A stretch of DNA of 64,000 nucleotides from Isoptericola jiangsuensis (GTDB lineage Bacteria > Actinomycetota > Actinomycetes > Actinomycetales > Cellulomonadaceae). The translations under genes and the position numbers were made by a program. The stretch lies in NCBI RefSeq assembly GCF_002563715.1, contig NZ_PDJJ01000001.1:3224001-3288000 (forward strand), read 5' to 3'. The notes below the pieces were generated by a model. That model had not been told where the DNA came from and ran no database searches. It saw only the letters and a list, made by a program, of their open reading frames with translations. Below are positions 17,623 through 25,621 of this stretch, in pieces (position 1 is the first letter of the stretch; the number at the start of each line of letters is the position of its first letter).

Positions 17623-18336
17623 TCAGGCGTCCGCACGGATCTCGACGACCAGCGTGCGGCCCCAGCCGATCCGTTCCAGGTGGGCGTGCCACCGCAGACC
17701 GACCGGTCCGAGGGCGTCCCTCAGCTTCTTGGAAGTGAAGACCCGACGCCACGACGCGTCACCCTGCGGCGTGATCGTCCGCAAGGAGACGACCGTCCCC
17801 GCCTGCCCTGCGAGCTCCCGCAGCGACTCCGGCGTCGGCCAGCGGCGACGCACACGCGGGTCCTGGTCGGGCACGCGACCGTGCTTGCCCAGGACCGCCC
17901 CGTTCTGGACGGCCAGCACGATGAGCCCACCCGGTACCACGAGGCGGCGCAGCTCCCGCATGAACGCACCCTGGTCCGACACGTGGGGCAGGGTCTCCAG
18001 GCTGACGATGCAGTCGAACGCCCCGGACGGCAGCTCGCCCGCGAGGACGTCACCGGACAGGAACGTGGCCCGCGGGGTCCGGCGCCGCGCCTCCGCGATG
18101 ACGTCGCGGCTCACGTCGATCCCCGTCACCGACCCGTAGCGGAGCAGCTCGTCGACGAGCCAGCCCGTGCCGCACCCGATGTCGAGGACCCGCAGGTCCG
18201 TGCGTGCGAGCCGCCCGATCGCCGCGTGCACCGCGCGCGACTGGTCGAGCGACACCTGGTCGAGCGCCTCTGGTCGTCGGTGTGTGGCGTTCCACCGGTC
18301 CCAGTAGGCGACCTCGTCGTCCGAGACCGGCTCCAT
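17623..18336 (-). CDS. Class I SAM-dependent methyltransferase
   Basis: Methyltransferase of 237 residues with the SAM-binding motif LRVLDIGCGTGWLVDELL (motif I) and the later LSGDVLAGELPSGAFDCIV and LVVPGGLIVLAV strands. The substrate could be a sugar hydroxyl of the polysaccharide or a lipid; nothing in the sequence decides. The ATG at 18336 has no strong ribosome site nearby. The gene is 74 nt downstream of the DUF4038 gene and probably the last in the long minus-strand operon that starts at 24918. Confidence 0.82.
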   Translation of the reverse strand: MEPVSDDEVAYWDRWNATHRRPEALDQVSLDQSRAVHAAIGRLARTDLRVLDIGCGTGWLVDELLRYGSVTGIDVSRDVIAEARRRTPRATFLSGDVLAGELPSGAFDCIVSLETLPHVSDQGAFMRELRRLVVPGGLIVLAVQNGAVLGKHGRVPDQDPRVRRRWPTPESLRELAGQAGTVVSLRTITPQGDASWRRVFTSKKLRDALGPVGLRWHAHLERIGWGRTLVVEIRADA

Positions 18337-18410
18337 GGCTCATGGTGCTCCTCGTCGTGCACGTCCGGTGCGCCGACCGACGACTTTCACCCGGCCCGTC
18401 GGCCGGTGCG

Positions 18411-19913
18411 CTAGGTCCCCGGCCCGACGACCAGCAGCCAGTCACCGCCGCCGTCGGCGTTGACCCCCGGGGTCCGCAGCCGGTCGGCGAGCTCCGCGGC
18501 GACCTCCGTGCCGTCGGACGGGTCGACCCAGGTGGCCGTCGCGCCCGGTGCCAGCACCGACAGGTCGAGCCCGATCTCCCGCTCGGTGGGCACGTACACG
18601 ACGGCGTGCCCGCCGTCGTCCGTGACCGCCGCCGTGACCAGGTCCGCGTCGAGCACGTCCGCGTCGTCGGGCGCCGTGCCGCTCCCCCGGCCGGACACCA
18701 CCAGGCGGTCGCCCAGATCGGGCCGGAGTCGCCACCACGGCGTCGAGGCCACCGTGTCGCGGACCACACCCACCTGGTCCAGCCCCGGGCTGTCGAGGCG
18801 GGCCTCCCAGCCGTCGAGGAACTCCCAGTCGTCGCTGCCGTAGAAGTCGCCCGGCGAGCCGGAGGTCAGCGCCCACGCGGCCTGCCGCCGCAACGTCTCG
18901 TTCGTGGTCGGCGGTGACGCGCCGTCGTTGTTCTCCCGCTCGTAGTTGCCCTCGGCGAAGAGCGCCGGCATCGCCGGGGTCCGGTCGTAGGCGGCGCGGA
19001 CCGCCGCGAAGGTCGGCGCGTAGGTGTAGACGAAGTCGAAGTCGACGCGGGGCGCCCAGAACGGGTTGTCCCGCGACGCGGACACCGGGTAGCCCAGCTG
19101 GATCGAGAACGGACGGTCCCCGCCGGTCGCCCGCACCCCGTCGGCGACGGCGGCGAAGCACCGGTCCACGTCGCTGCCGGCCGCCAGGTCGTCGGTCGCC
19201 GGGAAGTAGTCGCCGCCCGTCATCCAGACGATGTTGGGCAGGTCCGCCGACCAGGACCCGACCTGCTCGCCGTACGCCCGGCACTCCGCGACCGAGCCCG
19301 GGACGAACGACCGGTCGATGGTCCACCCGTCGACCGCGTAGAGGAATACCGTGATCCCGCGCTCGGCCGCGGCGGCCAGCACGTCGTGCGCGCGGTCCCA
19401 GTAGTCCGGCTCCCACGTCAGCACGTCGCCGTCGACGAACGGGCGCAGGCCGTCGACCGTGCTGCCGTCGTCGGCCGGGCCCCCGTTCCCGGTGGCGCCC
19501 AGCAACGACACGATGAGCGCGTCGACACCGGCCTGCCGACGGTTCTCCAGGAACGTCGTCGCCTGCTCGGGCGTGGTGTCGACGAGCAGGGACCACGGCG
19601 AGTCCCCCCGCACGAGCACCGGGTCGCCGAGCTGATCGACGAAGTACCGGCCGTCGTCGGACACCTCGGCGACGAACCGGGCGTCCCCCGGGACGACCGT
19701 CCGAGGCGACGACGACGCCGGCGGCGGCGACGACACGCCCGTGCCCTCGCCGTCCGCCAGGTCGCCGGGGATCGGCATCGCCTGACCCTGGTGCGTCCGG
19801 TCCCACCACCACACGGCCGCGGCGCCGCCGGCCAGCACCAGCAGCGCCAGCACGACGACGAGCGCCCGTGTCCACCACCTGCGTCGTCGCGCGGCGTCAG
19901 CGGTCCCCGTCAC
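18411..19913 (-). CDS. Membrane-anchored DUF4038 (apiosidase-like) putative glycoside hydrolase
   Basis: Protein of 500 residues with a short Arg-rich start, one membrane helix (about residues 17-36, ALVVVLALLVLAGGAAAVWW) and an extracellular body. After a Ser/Pro-rich spacer, a TIM-barrel-like region has features of the DUF4038/apiosidase-like family: FVDQLGDPVLVRGDSPWSLL, LIVSLLGATGNGG, NIVWMTGGDYFPA and LFAEGNYERENN. A C-terminal beta domain (about 410-500) resembles the collagen-binding-like domain often paired with it. A surface hydrolase inside the biosynthetic island may trim or release the polymer; this role is inferred. Its GTG start overlaps the upstream stop by 4 nt. Confidence 0.75.
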   Translation of the reverse strand: MTGTADAARRRRWWTRALVVVLALLVLAGGAAAVWWWDRTHQGQAMPIPGDLADGEGTGVSSPPPASSSPRTVVPGDARFVAEVSDDGRYFVDQLGDPVLVRGDSPWSLLVDTTPEQATTFLENRRQAGVDALIVSLLGATGNGGPADDGSTVDGLRPFVDGDVLTWEPDYWDRAHDVLAAAAERGITVFLYAVDGWTIDRSFVPGSVAECRAYGEQVGSWSADLPNIVWMTGGDYFPATDDLAAGSDVDRCFAAVADGVRATGGDRPFSIQLGYPVSASRDNPFWAPRVDFDFVYTYAPTFAAVRAAYDRTPAMPALFAEGNYERENNDGASPPTTNETLRRQAAWALTSGSPGDFYGSDDWEFLDGWEARLDSPGLDQVGVVRDTVASTPWWRLRPDLGDRLVVSGRGSGTAPDDADVLDADLVTAAVTDDGGHAVVYVPTEREIGLDLSVLAPGATATWVDPSDGTEVAAELADRLRTPGVNADGGGDWLLVVGPGT

Positions 19914-20779
19914 CCGGGGACACCGACGGCGGTCGCGACGTCACGGGCCATGCCCCGCCACCGGGGGAACACCCACGCCGGCCCCACCTGCGCCCACGCC
20001 CTCGCCTTCTGCCGGAACGGGAGGTCGGTCGTGGCGACGGCGCGGTACAGCTCCAGGTTCAGCCGGGTCTGCGGGAAGGCGAACCGCACCGACGCGGACG
20101 GCGCGTGCCACTTCACCTGCTCCTGCCCCTGCATCGAGAGCTGCTCCGGGATGCGCCGCTGGAGGAACGACCGGTCGTCGACGACGACCGCCGGTCCCTG
20201 GCACAGCAGCTCGGTCAGCAGGACGACGTCGTCGCCCACCATCGCGAGGAGGGGTCGGGTGCGGTCGAGGGCCGGACGGCGGATCACGCCGTACATCACG
20301 TGCGCCGCCAGGGAACGGTAGAGGTTGCGGATCCGCTCCGGGGCGGTGGGCGCGTCGAGCCCGAGGTCGGCGTCGTTCAGCTCCTCGAAGACCACGTCGT
20401 CGCCGTCGATGATGCCCGTCCGGGTCATCGCGAACACGGCGTCCGGCCTCGCGTCGAGCGCGGCGACGCACGACGACGCGAACGTCGGGAGCTTGAGGTC
20501 GTCGACCGCCATCCAGCTGAACAGGGGGGACGCGGACAGCTCGACGACCCGGCGGTAGTTCCACGTGCCGCCGCGGTTGGTCTCCTCCCGGACGTAGCGG
20601 ACCCGCGGGTCCGCCGCCGCGGCGGCCCGGCAGATCTCCTCGGTGGCGTCCGTCGAGCCGTTGTCGGACACCACGACCTCGATGTCCTCGTAGTCCTGGG
20701 TCAGCAGCGAGTCGAGGGCGCCGGGCAGGAACCGCTCACCGTTGTAGACGGGGAGCCCGAACCCCAGCGACGCGACCAT
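19910..20779 (-). CDS. GT2-family glycosyltransferase
   Basis: GT-A transferase of 289 residues. The N-terminus VASLGFGLPVYNGERFLPGA and VVVSDNGSTDATEEICR are typical of family 2, followed by FSWMAVDDLKLP in the position of the DXD metal-binding motif. The start overlaps the upstream PIG-L stop as TGATG (1 nt), so both genes are coupled. It probably adds one residue of the repeat unit at the cytosolic membrane face. Confidence 0.87.
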   Translation of the reverse strand: MVASLGFGLPVYNGERFLPGALDSLLTQDYEDIEVVVSDNGSTDATEEICRAAAAADPRVRYVREETNRGGTWNYRRVVELSASPLFSWMAVDDLKLPTFASSCVAALDARPDAVFAMTRTGIIDGDDVVFEELNDADLGLDAPTAPERIRNLYRSLAAHVMYGVIRRPALDRTRPLLAMVGDDVVLLTELLCQGPAVVVDDRSFLQRRIPEQLSMQGQEQVKWHAPSASVRFAFPQTRLNLELYRAVATTDLPFRQKARAWAQVGPAWVFPRWRGMARDVATAVGVPG

Positions 20780-21426
20780 CAGCGACCACCCGCCACGTCC
20801 AGCAGCACCTTGGGGGCGACGAACGCCTCCGCGTAGCGGGACCGGCACTCCATCCCGCGCAGCCGCATCATCCCGAGGAACACCTCGTGGTCCCACCAGT
20901 CGTGCGGCTTCTGGGAGGGGTAGCACGCGTCCAGCAGCTCGACCTTCCGCCGCGCGAGCTCGTCGGGCACGCCGACGTAGGTGGTCGGTCGGCCCATGTC
21001 CCCGTCCCACTTGGGGATCTCGTAGTGGAGCACGAGGGCGTCCCGCCACACCGTCGGGGCCATCGTGCCGAGCAGTCGATGGTCCTGGTGGGCGTCGTCC
21101 GTCCGCGGCACCAGCACGAGGTGCGGCACCGGGTTGCGCCCGGCGTGCTCGTGCAGCGCCGACTTCACCTCGCCCCAGTGCTCGGGCAGCCGACCGTCCG
21201 GGAGCCGCGCGAAGTGGGAGGTGGCGCCCGGGAGGAACGCCTCCGCGGCCTGCCGGGCCTCGTCCTCGCGGTCCGGTGTCCCGGTGAGCGTGAGGAAGGC
21301 CGCGTCGACGGGGCCGCGAGCGGCGAGCGCCAGCAGGGTGCCGCCGCAGCCGATCTCCACGTCGTCGGGGTGCGCGGCGACGCACACCACGCGCAGCGGT
21401 CCGGGGGGCAGGGGGAGTCCGATCAC
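20779..21426 (-). CDS. PIG-L / LmbE family N-deacetylase
   Basis: Zinc-dependent deacetylase of 215 residues. The zinc-binding AHPDDVEIGCGGT motif is near the N-terminus and the third ligand motif is DDAHQDHRLLG. The family removes N-acetyl groups from amino sugars (GlcNAc-PI, mycothiol and antibiotic precursors). Within the island it may deacetylate an N-acetylated sugar nucleotide or lipid-linked sugar, producing a free amine. GTG start, 4-nt overlap with the upstream gene. Confidence 0.85.
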   Translation of the reverse strand: MIGLPLPPGPLRVVCVAAHPDDVEIGCGGTLLALAARGPVDAAFLTLTGTPDREDEARQAAEAFLPGATSHFARLPDGRLPEHWGEVKSALHEHAGRNPVPHLVLVPRTDDAHQDHRLLGTMAPTVWRDALVLHYEIPKWDGDMGRPTTYVGVPDELARRKVELLDACYPSQKPHDWWDHEVFLGMMRLRGMECRSRYAEAFVAPKVLLDVAGGR

Positions 21427-22643
21427 GGGCAGGCTCCTGAGCTCTCGGGGACGGTGTCGGCGTGCGGCGCCCGGGCGTCGGCGACGTCCCGCAGCAGCGC
21501 CGCCACCCTCGCCGCCTGGTCGGCGAGGGCACGGCGCGCCTCGTCGAGGACGTCATGGGCGGCCGGGTCGGACCCGGCGGTCACGGCGGCGAGCACCTGG
21601 TCGGCGACCTCGTCGGGGTCGAACGTGTCGATGCGGTGCGCGCGCTCCGGGCGCCCGAAGTCAGCGAGCAGCCACTCCTGCTTGCTGCCGTAGCCGACCG
21701 AGACCGCGGGCAGGTCGAGACGGAGCGCCGCGATCAGGTTGTGGTAGCGGGCGGCGACCACGGCGGCGCAGGTCGCGAGGTCCCGGGTCAGGTCGTCGAG
21801 GGAGAGCGCGTCCGAGGCCGTCACCCGCCCGGGCGCCGCGACCACCGCCCGGGCGGCCACGAGCTCGACCGTGGGCCGGTCCGGGAGGGCGCCACCGACG
21901 ACCAGGACGTCGTGCCCCGCGTCGGTCAGGCGCCGCACGACGTGCAGCACCCGCTCGACGTACGCGGCCCGGTCCGCCTCCGACTCGGCCGTGCCGATGC
22001 CGCGGTACTCGATCACCCCGACCGCGACGGTGCCCGCTCCGGTCCCCCGGTCGGCGGTGCCGACGTCGACGCCGAGCACGAGGTCGGGCACGACGGGCAG
22101 GTCGCGGCGCACCCCGAGCGCCCGGGCGGCCCGGGCCGAGCCCGCGTCGCGGACCGACAGGTAGGTGGCGCACCCCATCGTCCACCGGAACAGCCGTCCC
22201 GTGACGGGGTGGAACGCCTCGTCGACCCCCACGGACAGCACGAGGAACGGGCGCCGGCGCAGCCTCGCGGCGAGCCCGTACCAGAACAGGGTCAGGGGGA
22301 TCCCGCCCGGCGCGATCGCCAGCCCCTCGAAGATCCCCGTCCCGGGGATGACGACCACGTCGAGCAGCCCCACGGTCCGCCAGGCGTGCCAGGCGTCCGA
22401 CGCCTTGCCGAGGAGCCCGCGCAGGCCACCGCGTCGAGCCGCCGGGTCGTGCAGCGGGACGGCCCGCACCCCCCGGTCGCGCGCGACCACGTCGTGCTTG
22501 TCCGCGACCACCACGGGTGCGAGGCGCGCGTCGGCCGCCAGCAGGTCGAGCACCACCTGCAGCGTCGCCTCGTTGCCCGAGTTGTGGACGCCGAACTCCC
22601 CGACGAGACCGACCCGGACGTCCGCCGTCCTGCCGCCGTGCAC
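21423..22643 (-). CDS. Polysaccharide pyruvyl transferase family protein
   Basis: Protein of 406 residues of the pyruvyl transferase family (CsaB/WcaK-like), which adds ketal pyruvate from phosphoenolpyruvate to polysaccharide sugars. Visible blocks are VGLVGEFGVHNSGNEATLQV at the N-terminus, LDVVVIPGTGIFEGL, PFLVLSVGVDEAF and the C-terminal ARYHNLIAALRLDLPAVSVGYGSK region with the conserved (R)-H pair. The start is GTG at 22643, overlapping the upstream TAG by 1 nt. Pyruvylation would give the polymer negative charge. Assignment to the family is good; the acceptor is unknown. Confidence 0.82.
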   Translation of the reverse strand: MHGGRTADVRVGLVGEFGVHNSGNEATLQVVLDLLAADARLAPVVVADKHDVVARDRGVRAVPLHDPAARRGGLRGLLGKASDAWHAWRTVGLLDVVVIPGTGIFEGLAIAPGGIPLTLFWYGLAARLRRRPFLVLSVGVDEAFHPVTGRLFRWTMGCATYLSVRDAGSARAARALGVRRDLPVVPDLVLGVDVGTADRGTGAGTVAVGVIEYRGIGTAESEADRAAYVERVLHVVRRLTDAGHDVLVVGGALPDRPTVELVAARAVVAAPGRVTASDALSLDDLTRDLATCAAVVAARYHNLIAALRLDLPAVSVGYGSKQEWLLADFGRPERAHRIDTFDPDEVADQVLAAVTAGSDPAAHDVLDEARRALADQAARVAALLRDVADARAPHADTVPESSGACP

Positions 22644-23491
22644 TAGACCGTCCGTGGGAACGCGGCGATCTCGCCGACCTCGACCTCGGGCACGCGCCGC
22701 AGGTGGTGCTGCGCCTCGCGGTCCCACACCGCCCACGGGCGGTCGCCGACGCGGTTCATCTCCTCCAGCGCGGACCGTTCCTTGAGCGTGTCCATCGGCG
22801 CCCAGAAGCCCTCGTGGGGGTGGACGCGGAACCGGCCGTCGCGGGCGGCGCGCACGCACGCGTCCATGACGAGGTCCTCCCCCTCGTTCAGGTAGTCGAA
22901 GATGCCCTGGCGCAGCACGAAGTAGCCGCCGTTGATGCACATGCTCATCCCGGCGACGGGTTCGAGGTCGCGCATGGTGCCGTCGGGCTCGAACCGGACG
23001 ACGTGGAACGAGTCCTGCGGGGACACGGCCATGAGGGAGCCGACGGCGTCGGTCCGCAGGAAGTCGTCGACGATCCGGTCCATGGGAGCGTCGGTGAGGA
23101 CGTCGCCGTAGTTGGCGAGGAAGACCTCGTCGTCCTCCAGGTAGGGGCGCACGCGTCGCAGGCGCTCGCCGATGGCGGTGTCCATGCCGGTGTCGACGAA
23201 CGTGATGCGCCACTCGCTGATGTCGCTGCTGAGGAGCTCGACCTCGCGGCCGCCCTTGGTGAGGACGAAGTCGTTGGAGTGGGTCTCCTGGTAGTTGAGG
23301 AAGTAGTCCTTGACGGCGTTGGCGCCGTACCCGAGGGCGAGGACGAACTCGGTGTGCCCGTAGTGCGCGTAGTACTTCATGATGTGCCACAGGACGGGCC
23401 GGGACCCGATGGGCATCATCGGCTTCGGGAGCGAGTCGTGGCCGGAGCGCATGCGCATGCCGAGCCCCCCGCAGAACAGGACGACCTTCAT
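22643..23491 (-). CDS. rfbF: Glucose-1-phosphate cytidylyltransferase
   Basis: Makes CDP-glucose from CTP and glucose-1-phosphate, the entry to CDP-linked deoxy-, dideoxy- and branched sugars. It has 282 residues with the nucleotidyltransferase motif KVVLFCGGLGMRMRSGHDS, PKPMMPIGSRPVLWHIMKYY, FLANYGDVLTD and GFWAPMDTLKE near the C-terminus, all characteristic of RfbF. The ATG overlaps the aminotransferase stop by 4 nt. It belongs to a block with an aminotransferase, C-methyltransferases, an SDR and an RmlC-like epimerase, but no classical CDP-glucose 4,6-dehydratase is recognised in the window. Confidence 0.92.
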   Translation of the reverse strand: MKVVLFCGGLGMRMRSGHDSLPKPMMPIGSRPVLWHIMKYYAHYGHTEFVLALGYGANAVKDYFLNYQETHSNDFVLTKGGREVELLSSDISEWRITFVDTGMDTAIGERLRRVRPYLEDDEVFLANYGDVLTDAPMDRIVDDFLRTDAVGSLMAVSPQDSFHVVRFEPDGTMRDLEPVAGMSMCINGGYFVLRQGIFDYLNEGEDLVMDACVRAARDGRFRVHPHEGFWAPMDTLKERSALEEMNRVGDRPWAVWDREAQHHLRRVPEVEVGEIAAFPRTV

Positions 23492-24918
23492 GGCTGGACC
23501 TCCTCGGTCGGTGCCCCCAGGTCCGGGAGGCGGCGGGGTGCGGCGGTGGGGCGCAGCGCCGGGGCGACGGGACGGCCCCGGAGGTAGCCGTCCGTGGTGC
23601 CGGCGTCGAGCGCCTTGGCGTAGACGACGCAGGCCCGGGCGACGGCCTCGACGGTGAGGTCGACGTCGTCGTCGGTGTGCGCCGCGGAGATGACGAAGGA
23701 CTGGCCGAGGACGCCGTGCCGCAGGAGCTCCTGGAGGAACAGGGCACGGTAGGCCTGGCTGGGTGCGCCCTGCGGGTCGAGCGTCCCGAAGACGAGGCAG
23801 GACGCGCGCCCGCCGACCGTCACGTGGTCGGCGACGCCGGCGGCGGCCGTGACCTCCTGGACGCCGCGGCGCAGGCGTTCGCCCTGGCGTTCCATGATGC
23901 CGACGACGTCGTGCTCGGCGTAGGCGTCGGCGACGGCGAGGTAGGCGGCGAGCCCGGTGGTCTCGGGCCCGTGCGTGGTGGACAGCAGGAAGACGCGGGG
24001 CTCGGCGGTGTCGAGCCCGCCGAGCTCCATGAGCTCGCGCCGGCCGGCGAGCGCGGACACGGCGAACCCGTTGCCGAGCGCCTTGCCCCACGTCGACAGG
24101 TCGGGCGTGACGTCGTACACGTGCTGGGCGCCGCCCGCGTGCCAGCGCATGCCGGTGATCATCTCGTCGAGCACCATGACGGCGCCGTGCTCGGTGGTGA
24201 GGGCGCGCACGCCCTCGAGGAAGCCGGGCGCGGGCTCGGCCCCGCCGGTCGCGGCCTCGAGGAACACGGCGGCGACCTGCCCGCGGTGCTCCTCGAGCAC
24301 GCGGCGCAGCGAGTCGAGGTCGTTGTACGCGAACCCGACGGTGAGGTCGCGGCCGGTGCCGGGGATCCCGGCGTCCATCCCGGTCGTGGAGATGAACCAG
24401 TCGTCGACGGAGAAGAACGGCTGGCTGCGGCAGATCGCGACGACGTCGCGGCCGGTGGCGGCGCGGGCCAGCCTGAGCGCCGCCGTGGTGGCGTCGGAGC
24501 CGTTCTTCGCGAACTTCACCATGTCGGCGCCGGGCACGGTCGCGAGGAACCGCTCGGCGGCGTCGAGCTCCAGCACGGAGGGGCGGGAGAAGCTGGTGCC
24601 GTCGGCGGCGGCTCGCGCCACGGCGTCGACGACGGGCCGGTAGCCGTGCCCGAGGGTGACGCTGCGCAGCCCCATGCCGTACTCGACGTACCAGTTGCCG
24701 TCGACGTCCCGCACCCGGGCGCCGACGCCGCGGACCAGGACGGGGGCGACGCCCTCGGGGTACTGGTCGGAGCCGCGGGCGTAGGTGTGCGCGCCGCCGG
24801 GCACCAGGCGGTGCAGGCGGCGCTGGGCGTCCGCCGACCCGGCCCAGGTGGTGTGGTGGGGATCGGGCGTGAGACGGCCCGGGACGTCCTGCGGGCTGGC
24901 CGTGCGGATCGCACCCAT
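23488..24918 (-). CDS. Class III PLP-dependent aminotransferase (glutamate-1-semialdehyde aminomutase-like)
   Basis: PLP enzyme of 476 residues of the class III fold. Motifs include LVPGGAHTYARGSDQYPEGV at the start of the domain, VKFAKNGSDATTAALRLARA, VMVLDEMITGMRW and the PLP-lysine strand DLSTWGKALGNGF. In sugar clusters such enzymes aminate ketosugars. ATG at 24918 follows TGGAGGTCACAG, a strong ribosome site. It appears to be the first gene of a long minus-strand operon running to 17623. Unlike E1-type 3-dehydratases, it keeps the PLP lysine, so a normal transamination is expected. Confidence 0.87.
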   Translation of the reverse strand: MGAIRTASPQDVPGRLTPDPHHTTWAGSADAQRRLHRLVPGGAHTYARGSDQYPEGVAPVLVRGVGARVRDVDGNWYVEYGMGLRSVTLGHGYRPVVDAVARAAADGTSFSRPSVLELDAAERFLATVPGADMVKFAKNGSDATTAALRLARAATGRDVVAICRSQPFFSVDDWFISTTGMDAGIPGTGRDLTVGFAYNDLDSLRRVLEEHRGQVAAVFLEAATGGAEPAPGFLEGVRALTTEHGAVMVLDEMITGMRWHAGGAQHVYDVTPDLSTWGKALGNGFAVSALAGRRELMELGGLDTAEPRVFLLSTTHGPETTGLAAYLAVADAYAEHDVVGIMERQGERLRRGVQEVTAAAGVADHVTVGGRASCLVFGTLDPQGAPSQAYRALFLQELLRHGVLGQSFVISAAHTDDDVDLTVEAVARACVVYAKALDAGTTDGYLRGRPVAPALRPTAAPRRLPDLGAPTEEVQP

Positions 24919-24997
24919 CTGTGACCTCCAGGTCGGCCGGCGACTCACCGGCCATTCTTGGCGACCTGCCGGTGCCGCTCAACGGCCACGGGGTCAA

Positions 24998-25063
24998 TTC
25001 ACCCGGGCGGGCCGGAGAATCACCCGACCCCTCCCGGCCCGGTCCCCCGATCGGCCCTAGCCT
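24998..25063 (+). promoter_or_regulatory. Island promoter 7: TTCACCC/ATCACCC pair plus TAGCCT -10
   Basis: TTCACCC at 24998 and ATCACCC at 25019 are 21 nt apart, 60 and 39 nt upstream of TAGCCT at 25058. That box starts 12 nt before the ATG at 25070 (leaderless). A clean example of the island architecture. Confidence 0.62.
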
Positions 25064-25069
25064 CGAGGC

Positions 25070-25621
25070 ATGCGAGTCGAGACCACCCGCCTGGACGGGG
25101 TCATGCGCCTGCTGCCGACCCCGCACCACGACGAGCGGGGCCTGTTCACGCGGACGTTCGACGCGGCCACGGCGGGCGAGGCGGGGCTCGACCCGGCCGC
25201 GTTCGTGCAGGACTCCCAGTCGCGCTCGCACCAGGGCGTGGTCCGGGGCATGCACGGCCGGGTGGGCGGTGGCGAGGCGAAGCTGGTCCGGGTCGCGCAC
25301 GGCGCGGTGCTCGACGTCGTGGTGGACGCCCGTCCCGGGTCCCCGACGTTCGGGCAGTGGGACGCGCACGTCCTCGACGACGCCGACTTCGTGGTCCTGT
25401 ACATCCCGCGCGGGTTCCTGCACGGGCACCAGACCCTCACCCCGACCGCCGACGTCTGCTACCGCATCGACGCCGAGCACGACCCGTCGGAGGACGTGGC
25501 CGCGCACCACCTCGACCCGGACCTGGCGATCGCGTGGCCCGCGCCCGTCACGACCGTCAGCGCCCGGGACCGCGCCGCGGGCACCTGGGCGGAGCTCGCC
25601 GCCCGCCTCACCGGGGGCTGA
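25070..25621 (+). CDS. RmlC-like dTDP/NDP-4-dehydro-sugar 3,5-epimerase
   Basis: Cupin-fold sugar-nucleotide epimerase of 183 residues. Family landmarks are HHDERGLFTRTFDAA, a region equivalent to SxxGVLRGLHYQ that here reads SHQGVVRGMHGR, EAKLVRVAHGAVLDVVVD and FVVLYIPRGFLHGHQTL. The active-site region departs from the classical LHYQ, so the substrate may differ from dTDP-4-dehydrorhamnose; in this context a CDP-linked ketosugar is more likely. It stands alone on the plus strand facing the minus-strand C-methyltransferase operon and its 3' end overlaps that operon's end by 14 nt. Confidence 0.83.
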   Translation: MRVETTRLDGVMRLLPTPHHDERGLFTRTFDAATAGEAGLDPAAFVQDSQSRSHQGVVRGMHGRVGGGEAKLVRVAHGAVLDVVVDARPGSPTFGQWDAHVLDDADFVVLYIPRGFLHGHQTLTPTADVCYRIDAEHDPSEDVAAHHLDPDLAIAWPAPVTTVSARDRAAGTWAELAARLTGG

